The notes: generated by a model not told the origin, from the letters alone. A stretch of DNA of 55,366 nucleotides from Paracoccaceae bacterium (GCA_902534325.1 CACAPQ010000014.1:1-55366); one strand, 5' to 3'; shown: positions 1 to 12,400, counted from the stretch's first letter. Numbers and translations are program-made.

Positions 1-1129
1 AAATGAAACCATCTCTATTCTCAGTGCGGTTTTGAGTGGCAAAAGTCTCCCTATAACTCATAACTTCATTTATAGTGTCATCAAAATCGCCATTTTTCAG
101 GTCTGAAGTTCCAGGTATTGTCGCATCGTTATGGAAATTAATTCTGAGCGTCGTTCCATTTAGCCCATTTTTTGTTTCGTCGACCTTTCCAATTTCTATA
201 ACCTTATTGCCCTGATTAGGATCTGTGAAAAATACGACACCATCAGTGACTGTAATGTTACCAGCTGACCTAACAGATAAATTGTCGGAAAGTTCGTAGT
301 TTTCACTAATTCCTAGTTCGAGAAAACCCGCTTTGAAATCGGCCGTTATTCCGTTAGCCGTAGCATTTGCATCAAACCGCTGAACTCCAGAACCTTTAGC
401 ATAATTATGAATATTAGTACCATTAGGGTTTACGGTAATTGTTCCATCACCAATATTATTGGTTGGGGCAGCGTCTGTTGTAAATTGGAAACCCTTTACT
501 AGCTGATCTGCTGTCAAATTGCTTGATCGAGACAATATAGCTGCCTTTTCGGCATCGCTTAAATCACGTCTAATTTCATACTTAACACCGCTACTTAATG
601 ATGTAAGACCTGGATTGGTGTAGTCGTAAAGGATATCATAATCAACTTTACCAACACCAAACTCTATGGAACTAGATCGTCCACCTGACGCTAGGCTAAA
701 AATATTTGGTTCATCCGTGAATACTTCCCTACCCTTGAATTGTGCAACAGTCATGGACTTGTGAAACGAATCTATTAGCGCTTCAGACTCTATATTTATG
801 GCGGCATTATCTGCGTCACTATTGCTTCCGTTTGCACCCATAACTGCAAGTTCATGAATTTTTCTCAAAATGGCGGAAGCGTTGTCTAAAGTAGAAATGG
901 CTGTTGAAAGATAAGCTTGTGCTACCGACATATTTTTTACAGCTGCATTTGTTGCGGCAATATCAAGCTTGAGAACATTATCCATGCTGACCAAGGAGGT
1001 CTTATCACCATTTGTGACATTTGCCTTATTGGAAGAAATTTTTTCTACGCTTACATCAACTTGTCGGTTCATACGCGAAATCGAGTTATCTGCATAATAA
1101 CTCGCGTTTGATACTCCCAAATTTGCCAT
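1..1129 (-). CDS. Flagellin-like protein, 3' end cut by window edge
   Basis: My translation from the ATG at 1127-1129 stays open for 376 codons to the window edge, so the C-terminus is missing. The N-terminal 150 or so residues have the flagellin D0/D1 pattern: an RMNRQVD segment, an EKISSNKANV segment, then a long Ser/Ala/Asn-rich helix (AISTLDNASAILRKIHELAV) and an ANGSNSDADNAAI stretch. The middle is Thr/Asn/Gly-rich, as in the variable surface domain. It would be a filament subunit or hook-associated relative exported by the flagellar type III system. AAGG lies 9 bases before the ATG. A filament flagellin and an FlgL-like protein cannot be separated without the C-terminus. No other flagellar gene is in view. 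Confidence 0.8.
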   Translation of the reverse strand, partial: MANLGVSNASYYADNSISRMNRQVDVSVEKISSNKANVTNGDKTSLVSMDNVLKLDIAATNAAVKNMSVAQAYLSTAISTLDNASAILRKIHELAVMGANGSNSDADNAAINIESEALIDSFHKSMTVAQFKGREVFTDEPNIFSLASGGRSSSIEFGVGKVDYDILYDYTNPGLTSLSSGVKYEIRRDLSDAEKAAILSRSSNLTADQLVKGFQFTTDAAPTNNIGDGTITVNPNGTNIHNYAKGSGVQRFDANATANGITADFKAGFLELGISENYELSDNLSVRSAGNITVTDGVVFFTDPNQGNKVIEIGKVDETKNGLNGTTLRINFHNDATIPGTSDLKNGDFDDTINEVMSYRETFATQNRTENRDGFI

Positions 1130-1258
1130 TTTTTATCGACCTTGATCGTTTTTTTTATTCAGCACGAAAGGTTAAACGGCATAGTTTTTAATTTGTTTAG
1201 GAATAATAATAATTTTTTATCTTTTAAACATTTTATCTTTTCAGCCGTACTAGTTTGT

Positions 1259-1495
1259 ATGAAACAAACACATGTTAAAACTTTTGATGGGGTAATCAGT
1301 AAGCTTTTGAAACGTTTCGAAAGTGATCCGTACAGCCTATCAAAAAACGAAATCGAAATATTGAAATGGTTCTCCAAAAATCAAGAGCCATTAAGGAAAC
1401 TCAGCCAAGATGAAATTACTAAACTGGCGCGAGTAGGCTTAGCTGCTAACTTTATAAAAGCAAAAATTCGAGAAAAAAATGAAGCGAAGAAATAG
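1259..1495 (+). CDS. Small hypothetical protein (78 aa)
   Basis: This is a short, charged, Lys-rich and probably helical protein beginning MKQTHVKTFDGV and ending KIREKNEAKK. I do not recognise a family. The frame is open further upstream to a TTG at 1142, but that added segment is Phe/Asn-rich and unlike coding sequence, so I prefer the ATG at 1259. It is divergent from the flagellin-like gene with about 130 bases between them, so a motility-linked role is possible but is only inferred from position. No membrane segment or signal peptide is visible. The ribosome-binding site is weak. Confidence 0.5.
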   Translation: MKQTHVKTFDGVISKLLKRFESDPYSLSKNEIEILKWFSKNQEPLRKLSQDEITKLARVGLAANFIKAKIREKNEAKK

Positions 1496-1595
1496 AAATA
1501 TAGAATTAACTATTGCTTTAAGGCACAAGGCTTCTCTTTTCATATTTATTGGATACTCTTGCTTGCATAAAAACTAAATAAAAGTTTAAGTTTAT

Positions 1596-2474
1596 TTATC
1601 TCTCAGTTAGATTTTTTTGAACTGAACTATTTCTCATCATTAAAAATATACCCGCCAACATTACGATCACTATTCCCAGAAAAGCAGTTACGTCAGGCTT
1701 CTCATCAAAGAAAATGAAGCCTAAAATCAAAGCAAATAAAATTGCAGTGTATCTAAATGGTGAAATAAAGGAAATTTCTCCACTACGCATTACCAAAACA
1801 GCAGTATAATATCCAAAAACTATAAAAAAAGCCGCTAACAAAACGAATAAACTGTTTTGTGGATTAAGTGGTTGAAGCGGCGTATTTATTAACAAAATCA
1901 CTGAGAAAAAAAGTACGCCTATAGACGCCGAAACCGTCGGTAAGAGTGTGGAGACTTCACTGGATAATTTTCTGGTTATTAAATCGCGGATCGTTATCAA
2001 AAAAACTGCAATTAATGCATAAATAGCATACAAATTGAAGCCATCGGCTGAAGGGTTAATAATTAGAATTACACCCAAAAAACCTATTATAATTAATGAA
2101 ATACGAAAATACCCGACCCTTTCTTTGAATACAAAAGCCGCCGCCAAAGTAACGGTCATAGGCAGAATTTGTAAGATAGCAGTTACATTGGCAAATGGCA
2201 TATTCATGACAGCAGTCAGAAAGAAATAAGCTGTAAGTGCCTCAGTAATCGAACGAAAAAAAATTCTCCATTTGTCCCTTTTGGGTACAGTAAGGCTAAA
2301 TAAACCTCTATAAATCGCAAAAGTTAACAATGCGACGGTTGTAAGTAATCCTCTGATAAATAATATTTGAGCTAGCGGAAGACTGTTACCCGCAAGTCGA
2401 ACAAAAGCATCATTGAGTACAAACGCACTCATGCATATCATCATTAGTAAAGCACCACGAAAATTATCTGACAT
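1596..2474 (-). CDS. EamA/DMT-superfamily permease
   Basis: A 292-residue very hydrophobic protein with about ten predicted membrane helices in two repeated halves, the layout of the drug/metabolite transporter superfamily (EamA, RhaT-like). The first half starts RGALLMMICMSAFVLNDAFV and the second ends with a run of Leu/Ile/Val before a short basic tail. Such proteins export or import small metabolites across the inner membrane; the substrate cannot be read from sequence. The length is normal for a two-EamA-domain protein. It lies downstream of rpoC on the same strand, separated by a hairpin, so it is probably an independent unit. Confidence 0.8.
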   Translation of the reverse strand: MSDNFRGALLMMICMSAFVLNDAFVRLAGNSLPLAQILFIRGLLTTVALLTFAIYRGLFSLTVPKRDKWRIFFRSITEALTAYFFLTAVMNMPFANVTAILQILPMTVTLAAAFVFKERVGYFRISLIIIGFLGVILIINPSADGFNLYAIYALIAVFLITIRDLITRKLSSEVSTLLPTVSASIGVLFFSVILLINTPLQPLNPQNSLFVLLAAFFIVFGYYTAVLVMRSGEISFISPFRYTAILFALILGFIFFDEKPDVTAFLGIVIVMLAGIFLMMRNSSVQKNLTER

Positions 2475-2543
2475 AAAAAGCCAAACCTACCAAACAAGGA
2501 ATCCCTAAATTCAATATGGTAAGTAATTATAGAAGTGAAGGAG

Positions 2544-2577
2544 TATATACACCTACCCAAAGTAGCAGGTGTATATA
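2544..2577 (-). terminator. Hairpin downstream of rpoC
   Basis: Perfect 11-bp inverted repeat (TATATACACCT / AGGTGTATATA) with a 12-base loop, starting about 10 bases after the rpoC stop codon. On the RNA it is followed by a pyrimidine-rich but not pure U tract. It probably ends or stabilises the rpoBC transcript. Confidence 0.55.
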
Positions 2578-2587
2578 ATATAAATTA

Positions 2588-5500
2588 TTATTCTTCAGTT
2601 TCTTCTGTTGGAGCAGCTAAAGCAACAGCTTGACGCTCTTCTTCCTCACGAGCCTCTATCACAATATTATCGCGATCCGAGGCAACTCGCCGTATTTGTT
2701 GAGTAGCACCACCTGTACCAGCTGGTATTAAACGACCCACAATAACATTCTCTTTAAGCCCAACCAACTTATCTCTCTTTCCTTGAACGGAAGCTTCTGT
2801 AAGCACCCTTGTTGTTTCTTGGAATGAAGCAGCCGATATAAACGATCTAGTTTGCAAAGACGCTTTTGTTATACCCAGAAGAATAGGTTCGCCTTGCGCA
2901 GGTCTATCTCCTTTTGATACAGCCTTTTCATTCGCCATATCAAATTCAAGCTTATCAACGTGCTCACCCTTAAGTAAAGTTGTGTCGCCACTATCGCTTA
3001 TCTCCCACTTCTGAAGCATCTGTCTCACAATAACTTCAACGTGCTTGTCGTTAATTTTAACACCCTGCAGCCTATAAACGTCCTGAACCTCATCAATCAT
3101 GTAGTTAGCTAAAGCTTCAACCCCCATTATGGATAAGATATCATGTGGGGCTGGATTGCCGTCCATGATGTAATCGCCCTTTTGGACAAAATCACCTTCA
3201 ACTACAGGAATATGTTTGCCTTTTGGGACCATATATTCCACGGTGTCCAAACTTTCATCAGCAGGCTCGATAGAAATTCTGCGCTTATTCTTGTAATCGC
3301 GACCAAACCGAACATAACCATCAATCTCGGCAATAATAGCATGATCTTTAGGACGCCTGGCTTCAAAGAGCTCCGCAACACGCGGAAGACCACCAGTAAT
3401 ATCTTTTGTCTTAGCTCCTTCTCGCGGAATTCTCGCAACTACATCACCTGCTTTAACTGTTGCTCCATCTTCAATTGATAAAATAGCATCAACAGACATC
3501 GGGTATGTTAATGGGTTTCCAGCATCATTTCTAACTGGTTCTCCATTATCATCCGTTAGGATTATCTCAGGCTTCAGATCATTACCTTTTGGCGCCGTAC
3601 GCCAATCTACTACGATCTTTTGTGTCATCCCAGTCGCATCGTCAGTATCTTCTCGCACAGCCACGCCGTTAACCAGATCGACAAACTTGGCAGTACCATT
3701 TTTTTCAGCAATGATTGGAAGCGTATATGGATCCCACTCAAACAATTTGTCACCACGGCTTACTTTAGAACCTTTTTTGACAAATAGTTTTGTTCCATAA
3801 TCTAATTTATGATTAGCCCTCTCAACTCCATGTTCATCAACGATCCGAAGTTTCATGTTGCGACCCATCACAAGAATGTCGCCAGATGCATTTTTTAAGG
3901 TTGTGGCATTATCGAATTCAATTTTTCCATCTTGACTTGATTCTAAGAATGACTGTTGCCCGCCTTGGGCCACACCACCAATATGGAAAGTACGCATCGT
4001 TAACTGAGTGCCAGGTTCACCAATCGACTGTGCCGCTATGATACCAACTGCTTCACCCGTATTGACCATTGTACCTCTGGACAAATCACGCCCATAGCAC
4101 ATAGCGCAGACACCTTCCTCAGCTTCACAAGTTAGTGGACTTCTAATTCTTACAGAGACAAGTCCAGCTTCATGGATTGAATCAGCTATTAACTCATCAA
4201 TTAATTGTCCTTTTGTGGCAATTATTTCTTCCGAACCAGGTACCTTGATGTCTTCAGCAGCAACCCGCCCCAAAACTCGTTCTGCCAAAGAAGTTATAAC
4301 TTCACCATCATTTACGGCGGGTTCAGCCGTAATTGATTGATCTGTTCCACAATCATGCATGCGAACGATACAATCTTGAGCTACGTCCACCAGACGACGA
4401 GTAAGATAACCTGAATTAGCAGTTTTGAGTGCAGTATCAGACAGTCCCTTCCTCGCGCCGTGTGTAGAGTTAAAATACTCAAGTACGCTCAAACCTTCCT
4501 TAAAGTTGGAAATAATTGGGGTTTCAATAATATCACCATTCGGCTTGGCCATTAACCCCCGCATGCCTCCAAGTTGCTTCATTTGAGTGACTGAACCTCT
4601 CGCGCCTGAGTGTGCCATCATGTAAACCGAATTTGGTTCCAATTCAGCTCCATCGTCATCTTTCTGAGGAGCTGAAATTGTATCCATCATAGCATCAGTG
4701 ACTTTGTCATTACATTTAGACCAAGCATCAACAACTTTGTTGTATTTCTCACCCTGAGTTATAAGACCATCCATGTATTGTTGTTCAAAGTCCGTAACTT
4801 GACCCCTGGTATCGTTTACTATTGACCATTTGGTTTCAGGGATAACCATGTCATCTTTCCCAAATGAGATACCAGCCTTGAATGCCTCACGAAAACCCAC
4901 GGACATAATCTGGTCACAAAAAATTACTGATTCTTTTTGTCCGCAATAACGATAAACTGTATCAATCACATTTTGGACGTCTTTCTTTCTGAGAAGATTG
5001 TTTACCAATTCAAACGGAGCCTTTACGTTTTTCGGCAGTAAAGCTCCGATTCTTATCCTACCAGGAGTAGTTTCAAATCGCTTTTCCACTTCAATACCAT
5101 GCTCATCAATTTGTGGAATACGGGCGGTAATCTTAGCATGTAAATGTACGTCGCCATTATCTAAAGCAAACTGTACTTCTTCGATAGAACCAAAGATCAT
5201 ACCTTCACCTTTCATTCCCTCACGCATGATACTCGTGTAGTAAAGGCCAAGAATCATATCCTGCGATGGAACTATAATTGGGGCTCCATTAGCAGGTGAA
5301 AGCACGTTGTTTGTTGACATCATTAAAACACGCGCCTCTAACTGTGCTTCTAAACTTAAAGGTACGTGAACAGCCATTTGATCACCATCAAAATCAGCAT
5401 TAAATGCAGAACAAACAAGTGGATGTAACTGAATTGCTTTGCCTTCGATTAGCACAGGTTCGAAGGCTTGTATTCCCAATCTGTGTAATGTGGGAGCCCT

Positions 5501-6781
5501 GTTAAGCATAACAGGATGCTCTCTTATCACTTCGTCCAATATATCCCAAACTTCAGGCCTTTCTTTCTCAACAAGTTTTTTGGCTTGTTTAACTGTTGAA
5601 GAAAGGCCTTTAGCTTCCAAACGAGAATAAATAAAAGGTTTGAATAATTCTAGAGCCATTTTTTTAGGCAAACCACATTGATGTAACTTCAATTCAGGAC
5701 CGGTAACGATTACTGATCTACCAGAAAAATCAACTCTTTTACCAAGAAGATTTTGGCGAAAACGTCCTTGCTTACCCTTTAACATATCGGACAAAGACTT
5801 TAACGGTCGTTTGTTAGCTCCAGTGATAACGCGACCGCGCCGTCCATTATCAAATAAAGCGTCAACCGACTCTTGGAGCATTCTTTTTTCGTTTCGAACG
5901 ATAATATCTGGTGCTCTCAATTCAATTAATCTTTTCAAACGATTATTACGATTAATCACTCGGCGATATAGGTCATTTAAATCAGACGTTGCAAAACGGC
6001 CACCATCTAGTGGGACAAGAGGTCTGAGTTCAGGTGGTATAACAGGTACAACGGTCAAAATCATCCACTCAGGTCTATTTCCTGATTCAAGAAAACTCTC
6101 GACAACTTTCAAACGTTTAATAATTTTCTTGGGTTTGAGCTCGCCGGTTGCCTCTTTTAAATCAACTCTAAGTTGTTCCGCTTCCGCCTCCAAATCAATT
6201 GCAGCAAGCATCTCTCGAATAGCTTCTGCTCCGATGTTTGCAGTAAATGCATCCATTCCGTAGGTGTCTTGAGCATCCATGAATTCTTCTTCGCTCATCA
6301 TTTGACCATATGTGAGGTCAGTCAAACCTGGCTCAATTACAACATAATTTTCAAAGTAAAGAACTCTCTCTAAATCTCTTAGGGTCATATCAAGCATCAA
6401 ACCAATTCGAGAGGGAAGAGATTTCAAAAACCATATATGTGCAACAGGCGAGGCCAGCTCAATGTGACCCATTCGCTCCCGTCTAACTTTCTGAAGGGTT
6501 ACTTCAACCCCACATTTTTCACAGACGACGCCCCGGTACTTCATTCTTTTATATTTACCACACAAACATTCGTAGTCCTTAGTCGGGCCGAAAATACGAG
6601 CGCAGAAAAGGCCATCTCTTTCTGGTTTGAAGGTCCGATAATTGATTGTTTCCGGCTTTTTAATTTCGCCATAAGACCAAGATAAAATTCGTTCTGGCGA
6701 GGCCAAAGAAACTTTTATCTCATCAAAAACTTTCGGCGAAGTCAGTGGGTTAAATGGGTTGTTTGTAATTTCCTGGTTCAT
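2588..6781 (-). CDS. rpoC: DNA-directed RNA polymerase subunit beta'
   Basis: The beta' subunit of RNA polymerase, 1397 residues, full length for alphaproteobacteria. The N-terminal zinc ribbon has Cys72, Cys74, Cys87 and Cys90. The catalytic magnesium motif NADFDGDQ lies at about residues 460-467. The second zinc site uses the Cys near 810 and the [11 protein letters not shown] cluster near 882-892. The C-terminal domain is complete and ends in an acidic tail (APTEETEE). It follows rpoB by about 50 bases on the same strand and is surely cotranscribed with it. The usual next genes (rpsL, rpsG, fusA, tuf) are absent downstream; an EamA permease and a flagellin-like gene follow instead. Confidence 0.98.
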   Translation of the reverse strand: MNQEITNNPFNPLTSPKVFDEIKVSLASPERILSWSYGEIKKPETINYRTFKPERDGLFCARIFGPTKDYECLCGKYKRMKYRGVVCEKCGVEVTLQKVRRERMGHIELASPVAHIWFLKSLPSRIGLMLDMTLRDLERVLYFENYVVIEPGLTDLTYGQMMSEEEFMDAQDTYGMDAFTANIGAEAIREMLAAIDLEAEAEQLRVDLKEATGELKPKKIIKRLKVVESFLESGNRPEWMILTVVPVIPPELRPLVPLDGGRFATSDLNDLYRRVINRNNRLKRLIELRAPDIIVRNEKRMLQESVDALFDNGRRGRVITGANKRPLKSLSDMLKGKQGRFRQNLLGKRVDFSGRSVIVTGPELKLHQCGLPKKMALELFKPFIYSRLEAKGLSSTVKQAKKLVEKERPEVWDILDEVIREHPVMLNRAPTLHRLGIQAFEPVLIEGKAIQLHPLVCSAFNADFDGDQMAVHVPLSLEAQLEARVLMMSTNNVLSPANGAPIIVPSQDMILGLYYTSIMREGMKGEGMIFGSIEEVQFALDNGDVHLHAKITARIPQIDEHGIEVEKRFETTPGRIRIGALLPKNVKAPFELVNNLLRKKDVQNVIDTVYRYCGQKESVIFCDQIMSVGFREAFKAGISFGKDDMVIPETKWSIVNDTRGQVTDFEQQYMDGLITQGEKYNKVVDAWSKCNDKVTDAMMDTISAPQKDDDGAELEPNSVYMMAHSGARGSVTQMKQLGGMRGLMAKPNGDIIETPIISNFKEGLSVLEYFNSTHGARKGLSDTALKTANSGYLTRRLVDVAQDCIVRMHDCGTDQSITAEPAVNDGEVITSLAERVLGRVAAEDIKVPGSEEIIATKGQLIDELIADSIHEAGLVSVRIRSPLTCEAEEGVCAMCYGRDLSRGTMVNTGEAVGIIAAQSIGEPGTQLTMRTFHIGGVAQGGQQSFLESSQDGKIEFDNATTLKNASGDILVMGRNMKLRIVDEHGVERANHKLDYGTKLFVKKGSKVSRGDKLFEWDPYTLPIIAEKNGTAKFVDLVNGVAVREDTDDATGMTQKIVVDWRTAPKGNDLKPEIILTDDNGEPVRNDAGNPLTYPMSVDAILSIEDGATVKAGDVVARIPREGAKTKDITGGLPRVAELFEARRPKDHAIIAEIDGYVRFGRDYKNKRRISIEPADESLDTVEYMVPKGKHIPVVEGDFVQKGDYIMDGNPAPHDILSIMGVEALANYMIDEVQDVYRLQGVKINDKHVEVIVRQMLQKWEISDSGDTTLLKGEHVDKLEFDMANEKAVSKGDRPAQGEPILLGITKASLQTRSFISAASFQETTRVLTEASVQGKRDKLVGLKENVIVGRLIPAGTGGATQQIRRVASDRDNIVIEAREEEERQAVALAAPTEETEE

Positions 6782-6832
6782 TTCAATTTCCTCAAATTTA
6801 GGGACAAAAGGGGGTGTGAATAAGCTTATCGA

Positions 6833-9800
6833 TTAATCACTATCCTCCGCGTCCAGGAGTTCCATGTTTAGGCCAAGGCCACGTACTTCTTTTACAAGAA
6901 CGTTAAAGCTCTCTGGAATACCAGCTTCAAAGTTATCTTCACCTTTAACGATTGACTCATATACTTTTGTTCGACCAGCTACGTCGTCAGATTTTACAGT
7001 CAACATTTCCTGTAGAGTATAGGCAGCTCCATAAGCCTCCAATGCCCAAACTTCCATTTCACCGAATCGCTGACCACCAAATTGAGCTTTACCTCCCAGA
7101 GGCTGCTGAGTGACAAGCGAATAGGGGCCAGTTGACCGAGCATGAATTTTATCATCCACTAGGTGATGAAGCTTCAGCAAATATTTCACTCCAACAGTCA
7201 CGGGCCTGCTAAACTGCTCACCAGTTCGCCCATCAAATAATATTGACTGGCCAGATTTATCAAAACCTGCCCTTGAAAGAGCGTCATCAACATCACTTTC
7301 TTTAGCACCATCAAAAACCGGAGTTGCTATGGGTACACCCTGGGTCACGTTCCCTGCTGCTTCAACGATTGCTTCATCTTCCATTTTTTTGATGCCTTCT
7401 TCGAAAACATCATCACCATAGACCAGACGCATTGCTTCTTTTACTGGAGTAAGGTCTCCTGTTCGTCGGTAACCTTTTAGAGCATCATCGACCTGTAAGC
7501 CCAGACCGCGAGCAGCCCATCCCATATGAGTTTCCAAAATTTGACCAACATTCATTCGAGACGGCACACCCAGCGGATTGAGACAAAAATCTACAGGTGT
7601 TCCGTCAGCTAGGAATGGCATGTCTTCCATCGGGACAACTTTAGAAATAACACCTTTGTTCCCATGGCGCCCAGCCATCTTATCTCCTGGCTGTAGCTTA
7701 CGCTTTACAGCTATAAATACTTTGACCATTTTCATTACGCCTGGGGGCAAATCATCGCCTCGGCGAACTTTTTCCACTTTATCATCAAAGCGAGCATCAA
7801 GTGTTCTTTTCTGGGCTTCATACTGCTCATTCAAAGCTTCGACTATTTGTGCATCAGCTTCCTCAGCTAGAGCTAATTGCCACCATTGTCCTTTACTCAA
7901 GCTATCTAAAAGGTCGTCTGTAATTTCAGAATTAGTCGACACACCCTTTGGCCCTTTAACAGCAACTTTTCCAGATATAATCGATCGAAGGCGAGCATAG
8001 ATGTTTCTATCTAAAATCACTAATTCGTCATCGCGGTCTCGAGCTAAGCGCTCAACTTCTTCTCGCTCAATTTGTAAAGCTCTTTCATCTTTTTCAACGC
8101 CATGCCTATTAAAAACTCTAACCTCAACCACTGTTCCATAATCGCCAGGTTTCACGCGCAAAGAAGTATCTCTCACATCAGATGCTTTTTCACCAAATAT
8201 AGCGCGGAGTAATTTTTCCTCAGGGGTCATCGGGCTTTCGCCTTTCGGCGTAATTTTACCAACCAAAATATCGCCAGGCTCCACATCAGCACCAATATAT
8301 ACTATGCCAGCTTCATCCAGATTACGGAGTGCTTCTTCACCTACATTTGGTATATCCCGTGTTATTTCTTCAGGACCAAGCTTCGTATCCCGAGCAGCAA
8401 CTTCAAACTCTTCAATGTGAACAGACGTAAAGACGTCATCGCGAGCCACCCTCTCAGATATTAAAATTGAGTCCTCATAATTATAACCATTCCAGGGCAT
8501 AAATGCGACAACGACGTTCTTGCCTAATGCTAACTCACCCATATCAGTCGAAGGACCATCAGCAATGACCTCGCCCTTTGAAACAGTTTGTCCAACGGTA
8601 ACTAGAGGAGTTTGGTTTATGCAGGTGTTTTGATTTGATCGCTGAAACTTACGCATCCTGTAAATGTCAACGCCAGCATCGCCTAGCTCAAGGTCCTCAG
8701 TCGCTCTTATAACAATTCTCTGAGCATCTATCTGATCGATAATACCAGCTCGCTTTGCCATAATCGCCGCACCAGAATCCCTGGCGACGACTCCTTCAAT
8801 TCCTGTTCCTACCAAGGGAGCCTCAGCACTCAACAGTGGAACAGCCTGACGTTGCATATTTGATCCCATAAGAGCTCTGTTAGCATCATCATTTTCTAAA
8901 AATGGTATTAAAGACGCGGCTACCGAAACAAGTTGTTTTGGACTTACATCAATAAAATCAACACTTTCATTTTGAGCGAGGGTGTAATCACCATTTTGAC
9001 GCGTTGAAACAAGATCATTAACAAAGCGCCCTTTTTCGTCCAGTGAGGCATTAGCCTGCGCCACCGTGTGTCGCATTTCTTCAGTTGCGGACATATACTG
9101 AACGTCATCAGTCACCTGACCTTCAACTACTTTTCTGTAAGGAGTTTCTATAAAACCATATTTATTTACTCGCGCAAAAGTAGCTAAAGAGTTTATTAAC
9201 CCAATATTAGGTCCTTCTGGAGTTTCAATAGGACACATTCTACCATAGTGAGTAGCGTGGACGTCCCGGACTTCGAAGCCGGCACGCTCCCGCGTTAATC
9301 CTCCTGGACCTAATGCCGACAAACGTCTTTTATGGGTAACTTCAGACAAAGGATTGGTTTGATCCATAAACTGTGATAATTGAGACGAACCAAAAAACTC
9401 TCTTACTGCTGCTGCTGCCGGCTTAGCATTTATCAAATCTTGAGGCATTACCGTATCTATTTCAACAGAGGACATTCGTTCTTTGATTGCCCGTTCCATC
9501 CTCAGCAAACCAACGCGATATTGATTTTCCATCAACTCTCCAACAGAACGCACACGCCGATTACCTAGGTGGTCAATATCATCTACTTCACCTTTACCGT
9601 CTCGCAATTCTACCAACGCTTTAATACAAGAAACAATATCTTCAGATCGTAAAGTTCGCTGTGTATCTTCGGCATCCAGAGCCAAACGCATATTCATTTT
9701 TACCCGACCCACTGCAGACAAATCATAACGTTCACTGTCAAAGAAAAGGGTATCAAACAAAGCCGATGCAGCTTCAACTGTCGGAGGCTCACCCGGCCTC

Positions 9801-10969
9801 ATCACTCTATAAATATCCATCAGCGCGGTTTCACGGTTCATATTTTTATCTTGCGCTAAAGTATTCCGAATATATGGTCCAATGTTTACATTATCAATAT
9901 CCAGAACTGGTATACTCTCAAAGCCAGCATCAATTAATTCTTTCACTGTTCCGCCGGTTACTTCTCCGTCTTTATCGTATTCCACAGTGAGTTCATCACC
10001 AGCTTCCACGTAAATAGCACCATTTTCTTCATTGATCATATCTTTAGCAACAAACTTCTCCACTATTGACTCAAATGGCAGTATTAATTCAGTTACCTTC
10101 CCATCGTCTTTTAGGTTTTTAACAGCGCGTGGAGTGACTTTTTTTCCCGCTTCGGCCACCACTTCACCAGTAGCTGCATCTACTAAGTCGTAGGAGGGAC
10201 GTGTTCCCCTTACACGATCAGGGAAAAACTTAGTTATCCAACCTTTATCTTTGGAGACCTTATAATCCACTGTATTATAGTAAGCATCCATAATTCCCTC
10301 TTGATCCATGCCAAGAGAATAAAGCAAAGTTGTTACTGGCAGTTTTCTTCTCCGATCAATTCGCGCATAAACTAAGTCTTTCGCGTCAAATTCAACGTCT
10401 AACCAAGAACCCCGATATGGGATTATTCTACAAGCAAACAAAAGCTTCCCCGAGCTATGCGTTTTTCCTTTATCATGATCAAAAAAAACGCCAGGTGACC
10501 TATGCATTTGAGAGACAATAACTCGCTCTGTTCCGTTGACCACAAAGGTTCCGTTGGGCGTCATTAAGGGCATATCACCCATGAAGACATCCTGTTCTTT
10601 GATATCTTTGACCGATTTAGCTCCAGTATCTTCATCAACATCAAATACGATTAATCGAAGAGTCACTTTGAGTGGAGCAGAATACGTCATATCCCGCTGT
10701 TGGCATTCTTCAACATCATATTTTGGTTTCTCAAGCTCGTACCCAACGAATTCCATAATTGAAGTTTCGTTAAAATCTTTTATTGGGAAAACGGATTGGA
10801 AAACTCCCTGAATTCCTTCACCTTCTAATGGTAACTTTTGATCTCCAGAATTAAGGAACAGATCGTAAGAAGATTTTTGAACTTCTATTAGGTTCGGCAT
10901 ATCCAAAACTTCTCTTATTTTGCCGTAGTATTTGCGAAGACGTTTTCGACCTATAAAAGATTGCGCCAT
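6833..10969 (-). CDS. rpoB: DNA-directed RNA polymerase subunit beta
   Basis: The beta subunit of RNA polymerase, 1378 residues from the ATG at 10967-10969. The start [18 protein letters not shown] matches the family's N-terminus. The rifampicin region ([30 protein letters not shown] without gaps to the usual sequence), the [13 protein letters not shown] motif and the C-terminal [18 protein letters not shown] motif are all present. A TTG two codons upstream (10973-10975) could also start translation: an AAAGG sequence lies 5 bases from the TTG or 11 from the ATG. It lies downstream of rplL, with a 240-base spacer holding a hairpin, and upstream of rpoC. Confidence 0.98.
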   Translation of the reverse strand: MAQSFIGRKRLRKYYGKIREVLDMPNLIEVQKSSYDLFLNSGDQKLPLEGEGIQGVFQSVFPIKDFNETSIMEFVGYELEKPKYDVEECQQRDMTYSAPLKVTLRLIVFDVDEDTGAKSVKDIKEQDVFMGDMPLMTPNGTFVVNGTERVIVSQMHRSPGVFFDHDKGKTHSSGKLLFACRIIPYRGSWLDVEFDAKDLVYARIDRRRKLPVTTLLYSLGMDQEGIMDAYYNTVDYKVSKDKGWITKFFPDRVRGTRPSYDLVDAATGEVVAEAGKKVTPRAVKNLKDDGKVTELILPFESIVEKFVAKDMINEENGAIYVEAGDELTVEYDKDGEVTGGTVKELIDAGFESIPVLDIDNVNIGPYIRNTLAQDKNMNRETALMDIYRVMRPGEPPTVEAASALFDTLFFDSERYDLSAVGRVKMNMRLALDAEDTQRTLRSEDIVSCIKALVELRDGKGEVDDIDHLGNRRVRSVGELMENQYRVGLLRMERAIKERMSSVEIDTVMPQDLINAKPAAAAVREFFGSSQLSQFMDQTNPLSEVTHKRRLSALGPGGLTRERAGFEVRDVHATHYGRMCPIETPEGPNIGLINSLATFARVNKYGFIETPYRKVVEGQVTDDVQYMSATEEMRHTVAQANASLDEKGRFVNDLVSTRQNGDYTLAQNESVDFIDVSPKQLVSVAASLIPFLENDDANRALMGSNMQRQAVPLLSAEAPLVGTGIEGVVARDSGAAIMAKRAGIIDQIDAQRIVIRATEDLELGDAGVDIYRMRKFQRSNQNTCINQTPLVTVGQTVSKGEVIADGPSTDMGELALGKNVVVAFMPWNGYNYEDSILISERVARDDVFTSVHIEEFEVAARDTKLGPEEITRDIPNVGEEALRNLDEAGIVYIGADVEPGDILVGKITPKGESPMTPEEKLLRAIFGEKASDVRDTSLRVKPGDYGTVVEVRVFNRHGVEKDERALQIEREEVERLARDRDDELVILDRNIYARLRSIISGKVAVKGPKGVSTNSEITDDLLDSLSKGQWWQLALAEEADAQIVEALNEQYEAQKRTLDARFDDKVEKVRRGDDLPPGVMKMVKVFIAVKRKLQPGDKMAGRHGNKGVISKVVPMEDMPFLADGTPVDFCLNPLGVPSRMNVGQILETHMGWAARGLGLQVDDALKGYRRTGDLTPVKEAMRLVYGDDVFEEGIKKMEDEAIVEAAGNVTQGVPIATPVFDGAKESDVDDALSRAGFDKSGQSILFDGRTGEQFSRPVTVGVKYLLKLHHLVDDKIHARSTGPYSLVTQQPLGGKAQFGGQRFGEMEVWALEAYGAAYTLQEMLTVKSDDVAGRTKVYESIVKGEDNFEAGIPESFNVLVKEVRGLGLNMELLDAEDSD

Positions 10970-11148
10970 GGTCAATATAACCTTTCTTTCTCATCATCCA
11001 CACACGCTGTCGGGAAACCAGCGGCGGGCAAAGTTGAGACGATAACGACGGCCAATTCTTGACTTTCTTCCCAATGAAAGTCTCCCGACCGTTCAACTTA
11101 TCTGAAAAAACACCTTTTTTCTAAAGGCGCTTATTAAGACAGTTGAAA

Positions 11149-11172
11149 CTGGGAACGAGTTTTCGCTCCCAG
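11149..11172 (-). promoter_or_regulatory. rplL-rpoB intercistronic hairpin (attenuator candidate)
   Basis: RNA stem CUGGGAGCG / CGUUCCCAG, 9 pairs including one G-U, with a 6-base loop, placed about 40 bases after the rplL stop. Only a short UUU follows, so it would be a leaky terminator or a processing site. A partial attenuator between L12 and rpoB genes is known in other bacteria and sets the ribosomal protein to polymerase ratio; the same role here is inferred. The rest of the 10970-11210 spacer shows no gene. Confidence 0.5.
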
Positions 11173-11210
11173 CCTTTAAGTTAACCCGGAAATACCAGAT
11201 ATAAATTCAT

Positions 11211-11588
11211 TTATGCTAGTTCTACTTCTGCTCCAGCAGCCTCTAGCTTGCCTTTGATTTCTTCTGCTTCAGCTTTTTCTACGCCTTCTTTGATTTTACC
11301 GCCAGCTTCGACAAGATCCTTTGCTTCTTTCAAGCCTAACCCTGTTATGCCGCGCACCTCTTTAATGACGTTAATTTTAGACGCTCCTGCATTTTTCAAA
11401 ATAACATCAAATTCAGATTTTTCTTCAGCGGTGGCACCTCCCACGTCTCCAGCTGGACCAGCCATCATTACTGCTCCACCTGCTGCTGGTTCGATACCAT
11501 ATTCATCTTTGAGAATTGTCTTAAGTTCTTGTGCTTCAAGCAGCGTTAGACCAACGATCTCTTCTGCCAGTTTTTTCAGATCAGCCAT
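11211..11588 (-). CDS. rplL: 50S ribosomal protein L7/L12
   Basis: The 125-residue acidic stalk protein that binds translation factors on the large subunit. The N-terminal dimerisation helices (residues 1-30) lead into an Ala/Gly-rich hinge (about 35-52), and the C-terminal domain carries the conserved [20 protein letters not shown] helix and ends in VELA. Length and sequence are typical. It follows rplJ by about 70 bases on the same strand, the standard rplJL pair, and both should be under the L10 leader upstream of rplJ. Confidence 0.97.
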   Translation of the reverse strand: MADLKKLAEEIVGLTLLEAQELKTILKDEYGIEPAAGGAVMMAGPAGDVGGATAEEKSEFDVILKNAGASKINVIKEVRGITGLGLKEAKDLVEAGGKIKEGVEKAEAEEIKGKLEAAGAEVELA

Positions 11589-11660
11589 TTTAAGCTCTCC
11601 GTTCTAAGTTTCGTGTTCCAACGTATGAAATATTCCACACGCAGTTCTTCCAATTACCAA

Positions 11661-12179
11661 TCACGCCGCTTTTGCCCGTTCTTCGACGGTAGAAACAATA
11701 CTAGCAATGCTGCTAGCAGGTGCACCAATTGCACCAGCGACATTTGCTGCAGGCGCACCGACACAGCCAACGATTGAAGAAATCAACTCTTCACGAGATG
11801 GCATTTTCGAAACGGCCGTTACGCCGGCTCGGTCTAGTGACATTTCACCCATTGCACCGCCGAGAATTTCAAAACTCTCATACTCCTTTGCAAACTCTTC
11901 AGAAACTTTAGCTGCTGCTACAGGGTCTTCAGAGTATGTCAAAACAGTCATACCCGATAAAAGGTCGGTCATGATTTCGCACGATTTTCCTTCGAGTGCA
12001 ATTTTGGCGAGCCTATTTTTTGCAACACGAACATATGCATCGGCCGCTCTGGCTCTTGCCCGTAAGTCTTGCATATCAGCAACTGTGAGACCTGCATAAT
12101 GGGATACAACCACTACGCCAGAGCCTTCAAAGATTTGGCCCAATTCTTCGACCACTTTCTCTTTCTTTGCTCTATCCAC
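11661..12179 (-). CDS. rplJ: 50S ribosomal protein L10
   Basis: The 172-residue protein that anchors L7/L12 dimers to 23S rRNA to form the stalk. Typical features are the N-terminal [13 protein letters not shown] helix, the [26 protein letters not shown]-binding segment near residues 20-45 and an Ala-rich C-terminal helix (residues about 130-172) that carries L12 dimers. GGAGT lies 8 bases before the ATG. The gene follows a 200-base structured leader and a clear promoter, which fits autogenous control by the L10-L12 complex. Confidence 0.96.
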   Translation of the reverse strand: MDRAKKEKVVEELGQIFEGSGVVVVSHYAGLTVADMQDLRARARAADAYVRVAKNRLAKIALEGKSCEIMTDLLSGMTVLTYSEDPVAAAKVSEEFAKEYESFEILGGAMGEMSLDRAGVTAVSKMPSREELISSIVGCVGAPAANVAGAIGAPASSIASIVSTVEERAKAA

Positions 12180-12395
12180 AATTTTACTCCAATTATGGGG
12201 ATAAATCCCCGGCTCATGTTTGTCAGCAGTTGCTGACTATTAGGGTCCAATCTTTACGATGACCCGAGGGCAATGTGTCCAAGGCTAAATCTTTACCTTT
12301 GGCATATCTACTCGGTTTTCATCTCAGGAAGGAATTATAGGTCGTACCAACCCTCCGTCTCGGACATTAACCTTTAGCGTAAAAACCAAAGATTC
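12180..12395 (-). promoter_or_regulatory. rplJ 5' leader (L10-leader type)
   Basis: This 216-base untranslated stretch precedes rplJ. It holds several stem-loops, including GUCAGC-AACU-GCUGAC (12221-12240 area) and CGGGGAUUUAUCCCC next to the ribosome-binding site. L10 leaders in many bacteria bind L10-L12 and repress translation of rplJL; identity here rests on position, length and structure, not on a covariance search. No reading frame of interest lies in it. Confidence 0.55.
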
Positions 12396-12400
12396 CCGCG

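Noticed and set aside
1142-1258. Extension of the small gene upstream to a TTG start
   Set aside because: The added residues are Phe/Asn-rich and lack a ribosome-binding site; the ATG at 1259 is preferred.
7578-8000. Long plus-strand frames within rpoB, rpoC and the ribosomal genes
   Set aside because: They are antisense shadows of well-identified genes, with no ribosome-binding site or recognisable protein family.
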